From: an uncultured Clostridia bacterium
GTDB taxonomy: Bacteria; Bacillota; Clostridia; Oscillospirales; Ruminococcaceae
NCBI GenBank assembly: GCA_937901805.1
Contig: CALDJI010000247.1
Location: 1 to 14,852, forward strand
Direction: 5' to 3'
DNA: 14,852 nucleotides
Positions within the stretch are counted from its first letter, which is position 1; each line of letters starts with the position of its first letter. The translations under genes and the position numbers were made by a program. The notes under the pieces were generated by a model. The model was given only the letters and a program-made list of their open reading frames with translations. It was not told the origin of the DNA and searched no databases. This document shows positions 1 through 7,260 of this stretch, piece after piece.

Positions 1-476
1 AAATTATATCCGGCGTGCTGTACGGAGGATTTGGCGGACTTTGCCTGTGCCTGCTGGGGATTTTAATCGGTACCGCTGCAATTTACTTTGCGGTTAAAAA
101 ACTGGGATACCCGTTGGTTCACAAATTTGTTTCAAAAGAGCAAATGAGCCGCTTTAAGTTCCTCTCGGATGCAAAGCGGCTTGAAACAGTAACTTTTTTA
201 TTATTTTTTATTCCCGGCACCCCAAAAGACGTTCTGACTTACCTGGTGCCGCTGACAGACATCTACCCCGTCCGTTTTTTTCTGATCGCTACCTTTGCGC
301 GGATCCCCTCAATCATCACTTCTACCTATATTGGAGAAAACCTGAGTAACGGGAATATCTGGACGACGATTATTATTTTTGCCGTTTCCGGAGTGCTTGG
401 AATTGGAGGGATCTTATTCAACAATTATTTCCTGGATAAGATGAACCGAAAACATGCGAAAAAAAAGAGGGATTAG
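1..476 (+). CDS. VTT/DedA-like (TVP38/TMEM64) membrane protein, 5' end outside window
   Basis: The reading frame is already open at base 3, with no ribosome binding site before the GTG at 15, so the gene most likely begins upstream and only about 157 C-terminal residues are visible. The visible part starts with a glycine-rich hydrophobic segment (SGVLYGGFGG followed by a G-x3-G-type helix), then the family-like stretch FFIPGTPKDVLTYLVPLT, a further helix carrying ARIPSIITSTYIGE, and a last hydrophobic helix before a basic KRKHAKKK-type tail. This order is typical of VTT-domain integral membrane proteins, some of which are implicated in lipid scrambling or transport; the substrate here is unknown. 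Its TAG stop overlaps the stop of the convergent BofC-like gene. The family assignment is firm; the function is not. Confidence 0.85.
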   Translation, partial: IISGVLYGGFGGLCLCLLGILIGTAAIYFAVKKLGYPLVHKFVSKEQMSRFKFLSDAKRLETVTFLLFFIPGTPKDVLTYLVPLTDIYPVRFFLIATFARIPSIITSTYIGENLSNGNIWTTIIIFAVSGVLGIGGILFNNYFLDKMNRKHAKKKRD

Positions 477-799
477 CTGGTATAATCTTCAATCAGCCGG
501 TTCAGTTCTTTTATATCCTGTGCAAACACTCCTGTTTGCAGTGCATGCTGATCAAATTCTGGAAGTGTGGAAACATAAACATCGAACACAATATCCGGTT
601 GATCCTTATTTACTTCAAATACGGCAATTTTCCCATAATAGTCTTTGAGAACATAAGCCGGATAATCTGCCTGCTGACTCTCGCCCACCTGCGCAATTGC
701 TTCCGGCTGAAGCGGGATATAGATCGCCGCCAGCAAAAGCGTGCATGCCATTACGACGGCCAGGGACGCCTGAAGAATCCGATTTGCTCTGCGTTTCAT
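473..799 (-). CDS. BofC C-terminal-domain-like small membrane-anchored protein (108 aa)
   Basis: The start is the ATG at 797-799, because GGAGG lies eight bases upstream; the in-frame upstream extension has no such site. Residues about 7-29 form one hydrophobic segment after a basic MKRR start, so the protein is predicted to be anchored with its C-terminus outside the membrane. Residues 49-107 (YVLKDYYGKIAVFE ... FDVYVSTLPEFDQ ... KELNRLIEDYTS) resemble the C-terminal domain of BofC. In Bacillus subtilis, BofC is a forespore protein that restrains SpoIVB signalling to pro-sigma-K. At 108 residues this is much shorter than BofC, lacking its N-terminal domain. A forespore-type promoter upstream fits the assignment. 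An exact role in sporulation is inference, since clostridial homologues may act elsewhere in the spore envelope. Confidence 0.8.
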   Translation of the reverse strand: MKRRANRILQASLAVVMACTLLLAAIYIPLQPEAIAQVGESQQADYPAYVLKDYYGKIAVFEVNKDQPDIVFDVYVSTLPEFDQHALQTGVFAQDIKELNRLIEDYTS

Positions 800-840
800 T
801 TGCTTTTCCTCCATGAAACAGATTTTACTGAGACTGATGT

Positions 841-860
841 GCTGGAAATTATTTTCCAGC
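841..860. repeat. Short inverted repeat in the bofC-like leader
   Basis: GCTGGAAA at 841-848 and TTTCCAGC at 853-860 form a perfect 8-bp hairpin with a 4-base loop. It lies at the predicted 5' end of the minus-strand bofC-like transcript, about 40 bases before the start codon. It has no U-run in either direction, so it is more likely an mRNA-end structure or operator than a terminator. Confidence 0.5.
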
Positions 861-863
861 CTT

Positions 864-892
864 AGTATTCCCGTTTGGATATCCAAGTATTC
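864..892 (-). promoter_or_regulatory. Candidate forespore (sigma-F/sigma-G type) promoter for the bofC-like gene
   Basis: On the minus strand GAATA (888-892) is followed after 15 bases by GGGAATACT (864-872). This fits the sigma-F pattern GyATA-N15-GGnnAnAnT. Read with an 18-base spacer it also fits sigma-G (GAATA, then AATACTA, one mismatch from CATnnTA). BofC of B. subtilis is forespore expressed, so the match agrees with the gene. The predicted start lies near 856. It is based on pattern reading only. Confidence 0.45.
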
Positions 893-989
893 AAAAGGCG
901 GAAAACCATCCGCACAACCGCCCCTTTTGCTATCCGGATATCGCTTGATATGCCATATTCTGCGAAAAATCAGAACCTTCAAAAAAATG

Positions 990-1020
990 TTCACACTTTT
1001 TGTCTGTCTTATGCTATAAT
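990..1020 (+). promoter_or_regulatory. Promoter of the penicillin-binding-protein leader
   Basis: TTCACA (990-995) and TATAAT (1015-1020) are separated by 19 bases. The -10 box is preceded by TGC, an extended -10 that compensates for the long spacer. Transcription would start near 1027, giving a leader of about 210 bases before the ATG at 1237. Confidence 0.7.
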
Positions 1021-1026
1021 AGCCGC

Positions 1027-1203
1027 AGAGCGGAAATGATAAATACTAGAAAAGCGGCGCATTTGCTTGACGTAAAAAACGGCTGTAAGGCTTTCAACGT
1101 CTCTTTTCCGGGGTGCACGGTGAAACAGAGGGAACAGCCCTTTCACCGTATCGAAGCGAACTCAGCCTGTTTTCTGATTACGGGACAGGCAGTTTTTTAT
1201 TTT
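1027..1203 (+). ncRNA. Structured leader or small RNA upstream of the penicillin-binding protein, class unknown
   Basis: From the predicted start near 1027 to the terminator near 1200 the sequence carries no convincing ORF but has clear RNA structure. ACGGTGAAA (1117-1125) pairs perfectly with TTTCACCGT (1141-1149), enclosing GGG/CCC (1130-1132 with 1138-1140), a 4-base bulge on one side and a 5-base loop. GGCTGT (1081-1086) is complementary to ACAGCC (1134-1139), which lies in that hairpin, so the two pairings exclude one another or make a pseudoknot. The segment ends in an intrinsic terminator before the gene's ribosome binding site. This suits an attenuator, cis-regulatory RNA or independent short RNA of about 175 nt. 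I do not recognise a riboswitch, T-box or 6S consensus in it. Confidence 0.5.
1165..1203 (+). terminator. Intrinsic terminator inside the leader, before the PBP gene
   Basis: GCCTGT (1165-1170) pairs with ACAGGC (1185-1190), extendable by G-T pairs, and is followed by AGTTTTTTATTTTTT. It sits between the promoter and the PBP ribosome binding site, so transcripts must read through it to express the PBP gene. Confidence 0.7.
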
Positions 1204-1236
1204 TTGCAAGGCGATTCAAAAGGAGGCCATAACCTG

Positions 1237-3567
1237 ATGAAAAAAATTACGCCCGAGACACGGGAAAAACTGGAACATGCTGCGCATATTACCCGTAAAG
1301 TAAGTTCCTATATCGGAATGGGCGTCATGACGGTTTTTCTTGTCTGCATTATTACCGGTTGTATTGTTGGTACGGCGATGGGAATTTATGTGATGAAATT
1401 TGTAAACCCTGACGACACCATCAATCTAAGGGATCAGGAGCTCAACTACACTTCGGTTCTATATGTTAAAAATGAAAATGGCGAGGATGTTGAATTACAG
1501 CGCCTGCATGGAACGGAAAACCGCATCTGGGTGGATTTGGAACAGGTACCGCAGCACTTACAGGACGCATTCATCGCCGTTGAGGACGAACGGTTCGAGT
1601 CCCATCACGGAGTAGACTGGAAACGGACAATTGCCGCCACAGCAAATCTCTTTTTGGGATTCTACGATACTCAGCAAGGCGGATCTACAATTACACAGCA
1701 ATTGGTGAAAAACATCACAGGTAATGACGACGTCCGCGTGGAACGTAAAGTGCAGGAAATTTTTAAAGCCCTGAAACTGGAACAGGAATACACAAAAGGC
1801 GATATCATGGAAGCCTATCTCAATGAGATCCATCTAGGGAACAACACCAACGGCGTACAGGCTGCCGCAAACCTCTATTTTGGGAAAGATGTCAGCGATT
1901 TGTCAATTGCAGAATCGGCCAGCATTGCGGCAATTACCCAATATCCCGTAATGTACAACCCATTCCGTTATCCGGAAAACAATAAAAAGCGGCAGGAATA
2001 TGTGCTGCAAAAAATGTATGAAATCGGGAAAATCAACAAAGAAGAGTACGATCAGGCCATGTCTGAAAAGCTTGTATTCAGTATGGAGGGAAACACGGTT
2101 TCCAATGGCGGTACAGTCAACAGCTGGTTTGTGGATCTTGTCATTGACGACGTCATCCATGATTTGATAGAGCAAAAAGGATATACAGAAGAATATGCAA
2201 CCCAGCAGCTGTACAGCGGAGGATATAAAATTTATACCACAGAAGTACCCGCCGTTCAGTCCGCATTGGAAGAAGTATATACTTCTCCCGATACGTTTTA
2301 TCGGAAATGGGGCGACGTACAGCCGGAATCTGCAATGGTTGTGATGGACTACAACGGAGCCATTGTAGGGATTGTAGGCCGCCGGGGAGAAAAGACGGAA
2401 AACCGAATCCTGAACCTCGCCAGCGACGCACACAGGCAGCCCGGTTCTTCCATAAAGCCCATTGCCTCCTACGGCCCGGCAATTGAAAACAACCTCATCA
2501 ATTGGTCTACCATATTTGATGACAGTCCGGTACGTAAAATTGACGGGAACGACTGGCCGGTCAACTACTACAGCGGCTATTATGGCAATATGACGGTTGT
2601 CCGTGCACTGGAACTTTCTACCAACCCGGTTGCGGTTCGCGTCAATGAGCTGTTTGGAACCAGAAACTCCTATAATTTCCTCAGAGACAAACTCCATTTC
2701 AGTGTAGACGATGACCCGGACAACGGGGTGATTGACGGAAGCCTGATGGAAGTGAGCGATGCGGATTCTCCGGGAGCCATGGCGCTTGGCGGCCTGACAA
2801 ACGGGGTAACTCTGGTAGAGATGGCAGGAGCCTACCAGGCGTTTGGCAACGGCGGATATTATAACAAGCCCCATTCCTATACCAAGGTTGTGGATAATGA
2901 GGGCAACACCATTCTGGAAAATGCGTCGAACCCGGAACGCGTCTTCTCTGAAGAAACGGCTACCATCATGAACCTGCTGTTACAGGACAATGCACAGAGA
3001 GGAACCGGAACGCAGGGCAACTTTGGATCCTGGCAGCTTGGCGGTAAAACCGGTACTTCCTCTGACAACTGGGATCACTGGTATTGCGGCCTTTCTCCCT
3101 ACTATGTCGGCGTTACCTGGTATGGATATGAAATCCCGGAGGAAGTCACTTATACCGACACCGGAATCCACCCTTCCATCCGCGCATGGAGACTGGCAAT
3201 GCAGAAAATCCATGAAAACCTGGCTCCAAAAACATTTACGCTCAGCACAAATATTGTCGCGGAAACCTACTGCGCCGAATCCGGGATGCTTGCGACAGAG
3301 CATTGCCCGAAAACAATGACAGGATATTATAAAACTGACGCCATTCCCGGCTCGTGCACCACTCACAGCAGCGGTTCCAAGAAGCCTGCCGAATCCAGTT
3401 CTATTCCAGCCGCTTCCAGCAGCCAGGGATCCTCTGCGTCAAATCCCCCTGCTTCCTCTCAAAAACCTGAGGAATCCAGCAGCAACAATTCCTCCAGCCC
3501 TTCCAGCAATACCTCTTCTAGCGGAGGGACTTCGTCAGGCGATACTGTGACCAGCCCTGCGGCATAA
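1237..3567 (+). CDS. ponA: Class A penicillin-binding protein (PBP1A-type transglycosylase/transpeptidase)
   Basis: This bifunctional peptidoglycan synthase polymerises lipid II and crosslinks stem peptides outside the membrane. ATG 1237 is chosen because AAAAGGAGG lies just upstream; this gives 776 residues. About 23 cytoplasmic residues precede one membrane helix (about 26-55). The GT51 domain carries VEDERF with catalytic Glu116 and GGSTITQQL at 148-156. The transpeptidase domain carries SSIK at 404-407 (nucleophile Ser404), STN at 461-463 and KTGT at 604-607, so all catalytic motifs are intact. A pair of cysteines follows the transpeptidase domain (TYCAESG ... EHCPKT). Residues from about 708 onward form a Ser/Pro/Asn-rich low-complexity tail ending in SPAA, typical of Firmicutes class A PBPs. 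The structured leader with a terminator suggests regulated read-through. Confidence 0.95.
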   Translation: MKKITPETREKLEHAAHITRKVSSYIGMGVMTVFLVCIITGCIVGTAMGIYVMKFVNPDDTINLRDQELNYTSVLYVKNENGEDVELQRLHGTENRIWVDLEQVPQHLQDAFIAVEDERFESHHGVDWKRTIAATANLFLGFYDTQQGGSTITQQLVKNITGNDDVRVERKVQEIFKALKLEQEYTKGDIMEAYLNEIHLGNNTNGVQAAANLYFGKDVSDLSIAESASIAAITQYPVMYNPFRYPENNKKRQEYVLQKMYEIGKINKEEYDQAMSEKLVFSMEGNTVSNGGTVNSWFVDLVIDDVIHDLIEQKGYTEEYATQQLYSGGYKIYTTEVPAVQSALEEVYTSPDTFYRKWGDVQPESAMVVMDYNGAIVGIVGRRGEKTENRILNLASDAHRQPGSSIKPIASYGPAIENNLINWSTIFDDSPVRKIDGNDWPVNYYSGYYGNMTVVRALELSTNPVAVRVNELFGTRNSYNFLRDKLHFSVDDDPDNGVIDGSLMEVSDADSPGAMALGGLTNGVTLVEMAGAYQAFGNGGYYNKPHSYTKVVDNEGNTILENASNPERVFSEETATIMNLLLQDNAQRGTGTQGNFGSWQLGGKTGTSSDNWDHWYCGLSPYYVGVTWYGYEIPEEVTYTDTGIHPSIRAWRLAMQKIHENLAPKTFTLSTNIVAETYCAESGMLATEHCPKTMTGYYKTDAIPGSCTTHSSGSKKPAESSSIPAASSSQGSSASNPPASSQKPEESSSNNSSSPSSNTSSSGGTSSGDTVTSPAA

Positions 3568-3586
3568 GAGAATCTCTTAGCATATC

Positions 3587-3629
3587 AAAAGACCCTGTCC
3601 CTGCTGAAAGCAGGGACAGGGTCTTTTTT
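3587..3629. terminator. Bidirectional terminator between PBP and GNAT genes
   Basis: GACCCTGTCCCTGCT (3591-3605) pairs perfectly over 15 bp with 3609-3623 around a GAA loop. It is followed on the plus strand by a T-run and preceded by AAAA, which gives a shorter U-run on the minus strand. It lies between two converging genes and probably serves both, better for the PBP gene. Confidence 0.9.
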
Positions 3630-3633
3630 AAGA

Positions 3634-4083
3634 TCACAAATCCTTTACCATAACGCGTTCCCCGTTCCTGTCCAGTTCCCCGTTAAAAGCAAAGCCATGT
3701 TTTTGATAAAGTGCTTTTGCAACCGTATTATCATCGTACAGGCTCAGATAAATTCTCTGACAGCGATATTCTTCCTGTAGAAGATCGATCAGCTGCACAA
3801 GCGCCTGTTCTCCATATCCATGGTGCTGAAACCCTTCCCCAATGAGAAACCTGTCCAGCCAGACGCACTCCCCTTTGGTAGGGGAAATAAATGCGCCATA
3901 CATGGCGAATCCCACCAGAGTATCCTCATCGTAAATGGCTACCGGATGCCAACGGGATTCCTTATCCGCTTCAGCAAGGCATTGCGCAGTGGTTTCAATA
4001 AAAGTTTTCTGATTCGGCGCTACATGGAGATGCAGTACCTGGGTTCTGTTTTCCTCCGTCACCGGCTTGATATAGAGGATCAT
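3634..4083 (-). CDS. GNAT N-acetyltransferase, BltD/PaiA-like (spermine/spermidine acetyltransferase type)
   Basis: The gene encodes 149 residues from ATG 4081-4083, with AAGAGTG close upstream. A GTG three codons earlier is possible, but ATG places MILYIKPVT where BltD-type proteins begin. The acetyl-CoA loop is at about 85-91 (FQHHGYG, the Q/R-x-x-G-x-G/A pattern). The strand-helix region VWLDRFLIGEGF, the RIYLSLYDDNTVAKALYQKHGF segment and the closing FNGELDRNGERVMVKDL agree with what I remember of B. subtilis BltD. BltD acetylates polyamines, so a role in polyamine detoxification is likely but inferred. No efflux pump gene (such as blt) adjoins it here. The gene converges on the PBP gene and shares its terminator. 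Confidence 0.85.
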   Translation of the reverse strand: MILYIKPVTEENRTQVLHLHVAPNQKTFIETTAQCLAEADKESRWHPVAIYDEDTLVGFAMYGAFISPTKGECVWLDRFLIGEGFQHHGYGEQALVQLIDLLQEEYRCQRIYLSLYDDNTVAKALYQKHGFAFNGELDRNGERVMVKDL

Positions 4084-4204
4084 GTTTTTCACTCTTTTCT
4101 CTTTTATTCTGGGTAATCAAAGCGGCAGAGAGAGGACGGCAATTCCAAAACGGATATCATTGTATCAACTTTTATGAAAGAGCTCTCCTTCCTCCCCTGC
4201 TGCT

Positions 4205-4234
4205 AAAAAATCCCCCGGTTTGCCGGGGGATTTT
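4205..4234 (-). terminator. Intrinsic terminator of the M14 peptidase gene
   Basis: TCCCCCGG (4211-4218) and CCGGGGGA (4223-4230) form a GC-rich stem with a TTTG loop. On the minus strand it is followed by six U residues (4205-4210), about 30 bases after the M14 gene stop. It separates that gene from the downstream acetyltransferase gene. Confidence 0.9.
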
Positions 4235-4262
4235 GTTTCTCTAACCGGGATTCTCCATCCGA

Positions 4263-6764
4263 TTAACGATAGAGCGCATTAAAGAGCAGTTTAAAGGTTC
4301 CATGGGTCTGCATACGCTGCTGCGGTGCAAATCCATAGAGGTAAACCTCCCCCTTGCCGACCTTTGCCGTCAGCATGGCTGCTTTTCCAGCAATCAGTTT
4401 TTCACCGACCAGCAGGCCGCTCTTGAGCAGATCCTTCTGCGCAAAACGGACAACCGTATGGTACTTATCCGAATTTGCGGTATCCGAGATCTCAAATACA
4501 GGGCCGTTCCAATGGAGGATCAAAGCCTTTTCAGGCATACCATAGCCCACTGGATGCCGGGCATCCACCTTGACATGGAGGGTAGAACCATGGGTGTTAA
4601 ACTCTGCAAATGGTTTGCCACCGACTACATTTTTCACGCCGATTCCAAGCGTCTTTATCGCATAATCACAGGAATGACCCATGGTGAGCAGCCGTCCGCC
4701 GTTTTCCACAAATTCCTTAATTGCCCGCGCTCCTTCCGTACCAAGGCCACTCTGATATTTCGGCGGCTGATTTCCGCAATAGGCAAATGATCCGGCGTTT
4801 TTCGGATTGGTCGGATCGTATTTCGGGCCATAGAGCATTTCCGGCTCGTCGCTCGGCAGGATGAGGACGTCATAATCCTTGAGCGCGCCGCCGATGATAT
4901 CGTCATCCAGCACCGGAGTGGATTTGTACCCATAGGTTTCAAACAGCAAACGGGTCCATCCTTCTTCTGCATTACCGGCATAGTACCGCTCATACATGGC
5001 AACTTTCAGAGGTTTGAGTTCGGTCAGGCCATCCGTCGGTTTCGCAGAAGTTCTGGCAGTGACACCGGTTTCCTGAATCACTTTTTCAATGACCTGCGCG
5101 TCGCCTTCCACATAGAAATCATGGAATGGGCACATATCGATCCGGAAAACTTTGCAGCCTGCCTGCAACAGCAGATTTGCCGCACGGTATCCTTCGTTTT
5201 CCTTTGCGCTGAGGACATAGCCGTCCTTTTTCTCTGCAAAGGTCTGAGGTTCACATTTCAGTCCCGTGAATGGGCTGAATTCCCCTTCAAACTTCTGATT
5301 TGCCGGGATAACATCCACGCCCATGAACTCGTTGACATTGTCGCAGGCGGAATCGAATGCGCTGAGCGCGCCGTTTTTATCCCTGGTCCAGATATTATCC
5401 GGATAATGGGTTTCCCCAAGCAGATTCATAATCAGCGCATATTTCGGCTGTGCAAGGAATACGACAATGGTGCCGGCTTCATAGGTCGCATGGCCGACGG
5501 TAAAGGCTTTGTCCGCCACCTTCAGTTCGATATTCTGTCCCTGCAGGATTTTGATGAATTTTTCATAAACGCCCTTATCGTACTGTTTTTGCGGGATGAT
5601 AAATGCGTAGGTTTCGCTTTCTTCCCCGCGTTTTGTCTGGTTGAGCGCCTTAATCGTCATATTGCGCAACACGGCCTCGCGGTTCTTTGCCATGGTATCC
5701 AGCAGTGCATAGGCAGCGGTGTACTGGCGTTTCATAACGTCGCCGATTCTCCACCAGCCGCCGGGCCATGGGCTTGGGAAGTTTGTCTGCGCTTCATATT
5801 CCGGCATGAAATTGTCGCCGTCGCCCTTGAGGTTTGCCGGATCGATGTACAGCGGGGTTGCAAGCTTGGCATTTGCAGACTCAGTCAGCATACCCGCGAT
5901 ATTGTGGGAATTGGTGATCCAGTGATATCCATAGTGGCCCCAGGATGGGAACTGCGCACCGGAGGTGACACCGTCCAAACCCTTGGATTCCAGCTGATAA
6001 GCCATATTTGCCCCATACCAGTTGAGCTCCCTCCACAGGATCGGGTCGTGGTACGGGCGCAGCGGGTTTTTATACGGCGCAATGAACAGGCGTGCACCAA
6101 AGCTGCCCATATGGTGATGATCCTGGTAAGCCTGCGGCATCCAGTCATGGAAAATGATCTTGCCCATATACACGGATTCGATAATATTCTGTGCAAAAGC
6201 GTCACGGTTGTTGTCGTGGCCGGTGTATTTGTGATAGAGCTTCGGATACTGGCAGCCCTCGTACGGGGTATCGAGGTTTTCATAGTACCAGTCGGTCATC
6301 ATGATCTGGCCGTCCGGGTTAAAGCAGGGAACCATGATAAAGACAACATTGTCAAGAATACGCTTGACATCTTCGCTGTCACTGGCAAGCAGGTCATGTG
6401 CGAGCTGCGGAGCCATCTGGGTGCCCCCGATTTCGGACGCATGCAGGCTCATACTCTGAACGCAGACGGCTTTTCCCTTTTGCACCAGGGCGTCAATCTG
6501 CTCTTTGCTCATGCCGCGCGGATCCGCGATGGCAAGGTTTGTTTTTCGGATCTCTTCCAGGTGTGCAAAGTTTTCCGGAGAGGTGATGATAACCTCCAGG
6601 AATGGATTGCCCATGGTGGACGGCCCCATATCGATGACCTGAATGCGATCGGACTGGCTGTCAAGCAGATTAAAATACTCGACGATTTTGTCCCAGCGCG
6701 CCATCTTACGGTCGCTTCCCAGGGCAAAGCCGAAAAATTCTTCCGGTGCGGTGATTTTGCTCAT
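4263..6764 (-). CDS. M14-family zinc carboxypeptidase-like protein with C-terminal glutamine-amidotransferase-like domain
   Basis: The start is ATG 6762-6764, with AAAGGAGG nine bases upstream; the product is 833 residues. The N-terminal half is an M14 metallopeptidase fold. SLHASEIGG gives zinc ligands His108 and Glu111, FNPDG is at 148-152, GHDNNRD at 182-188, DHHHMG at 215-220 provides the third zinc histidine, and TESAN carries the likely catalytic Glu295. Residues from about 585 to 720 (KVAMYERYYAG ... YDVLILPSDEPE ... KEFVENGGRLLTMGH) resemble a class I glutamine-amidotransferase/ThuA-like Rossmann domain; about 110 further residues follow. No signal peptide or membrane segment is seen, so the protein appears cytoplasmic, unlike many large M14 proteins, which are exported. 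The substrate is unknown. The gene stands alone between terminators. A weak promoter (TTTACC-N17-TATTGT, minus strand, 6866-6894) lies about 100 bases upstream. Confidence 0.85.
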   Translation of the reverse strand: MSKITAPEEFFGFALGSDRKMARWDKIVEYFNLLDSQSDRIQVIDMGPSTMGNPFLEVIITSPENFAHLEEIRKTNLAIADPRGMSKEQIDALVQKGKAVCVQSMSLHASEIGGTQMAPQLAHDLLASDSEDVKRILDNVVFIMVPCFNPDGQIMMTDWYYENLDTPYEGCQYPKLYHKYTGHDNNRDAFAQNIIESVYMGKIIFHDWMPQAYQDHHHMGSFGARLFIAPYKNPLRPYHDPILWRELNWYGANMAYQLESKGLDGVTSGAQFPSWGHYGYHWITNSHNIAGMLTESANAKLATPLYIDPANLKGDGDNFMPEYEAQTNFPSPWPGGWWRIGDVMKRQYTAAYALLDTMAKNREAVLRNMTIKALNQTKRGEESETYAFIIPQKQYDKGVYEKFIKILQGQNIELKVADKAFTVGHATYEAGTIVVFLAQPKYALIMNLLGETHYPDNIWTRDKNGALSAFDSACDNVNEFMGVDVIPANQKFEGEFSPFTGLKCEPQTFAEKKDGYVLSAKENEGYRAANLLLQAGCKVFRIDMCPFHDFYVEGDAQVIEKVIQETGVTARTSAKPTDGLTELKPLKVAMYERYYAGNAEEGWTRLLFETYGYKSTPVLDDDIIGGALKDYDVLILPSDEPEMLYGPKYDPTNPKNAGSFAYCGNQPPKYQSGLGTEGARAIKEFVENGGRLLTMGHSCDYAIKTLGIGVKNVVGGKPFAEFNTHGSTLHVKVDARHPVGYGMPEKALILHWNGPVFEISDTANSDKYHTVVRFAQKDLLKSGLLVGEKLIAGKAAMLTAKVGKGEVYLYGFAPQQRMQTHGTFKLLFNALYR

Positions 6765-7186
6765 TGCATTTATCCTCCTTTGAACATACTGTACTATGGG
6801 TTTCGGAGTCTCCCCGCCAAAACGGTGGCTCCAGCGAACCTATACAAAAAAATAACATGAAATGTACAATATATCCAATTAAAAAAGTGGTAAAAGAGAA
6901 TACACTGTACATCCTTTACAAATATAGCACAGAAAACTGAAAAATACAATTAGAAGAATAAAAAAGCGCACACCGCACAAAAAGATTCCGGGTTCCTTGT
7001 GCAGTTTGAAAATATTCCTTGAAAACGGCATTTTCCTTTCGCAGATAAAAAAACTCCCGGAATCCGGGAGGGGAGAAATTTAGGATTCAGAAAAAATCCC
7101 GCCGTCCATTCATAATGCGGATTGATAATGCCAAAAATACAATTGAAATACCTATTTGCTGCGCCGGCTTCCATAATTTTCTGTTT
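6765..7186. other. Gene-free stretch with minus-strand hairpins
   Basis: No ORF here has a ribosome binding site and a credible product. On the minus strand there are two terminator-like hairpins: a clear one at 7047-7070, and a weaker one with GCACAA (6975-6980) pairing with TTGTGC (6997-7002), followed on that strand by a U-run at 6960-6965. Upstream of the first hairpin, minus-strand GAATCC (7083-7088) can pair with GGATTC inside the hairpin (7060-7065), giving an alternative fold. The stretch could be an M14 gene leader, a short RNA, or remnant sequence. Three TGTAC motifs lie near 6788, 6864 and 6906, with no clear meaning. Confidence 0.4.
7047..7070 (-). terminator. Orphan minus-strand terminator hairpin
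   Basis: CTCCCGG (7054-7060) pairs with CCGGGAG (7064-7070) around a 3-base loop, and a run of seven U residues follows on the minus strand. No minus-strand gene precedes it before the divergent catalase gene, so its transcript is unexplained. Confidence 0.65.
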
Positions 7187-7216
7187 TTGCAAAAGAGAAA
7201 GGACGATACATAAATT
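7187..7216 (+). promoter_or_regulatory. Candidate promoter of the manganese catalase gene
   Basis: TTGCAA (7187-7192) and TAAATT (7211-7216) are separated by 18 bases, about 45 bases before the start codon. The match is moderate, and a sporulation-specific promoter cannot be excluded. Confidence 0.4.
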
Positions 7217-7260
7217 AAAAAAACTTTCCAAAACTAAGAGGGAAAGGAGTGAACAAGACA

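Noticed and set aside
454..648. Plus-strand ORF beginning within the VTT gene end
   Set aside because: It overlaps the convergent bofC-like gene and has no ribosome binding site or recognisable product.
1027..1203. Match of the PBP leader to T-box, c-di-GMP, SAM, TPP, M-box, SRP or 6S RNA
   Set aside because: None of their conserved sequence blocks could be found; only generic hairpins and a terminator are present.
1903..2874. Minus-strand ORF of 323 codons opposite the PBP gene
   Set aside because: Mirror frame of the PBP transpeptidase domain, without start signals.
5121..6860. Very long plus-strand ORF (579 codons) opposite the M14 gene
   Set aside because: It is a mirror frame of a real gene with motifs and a ribosome binding site; its own product is low in recognisable features and rich in His, Cys and Val.
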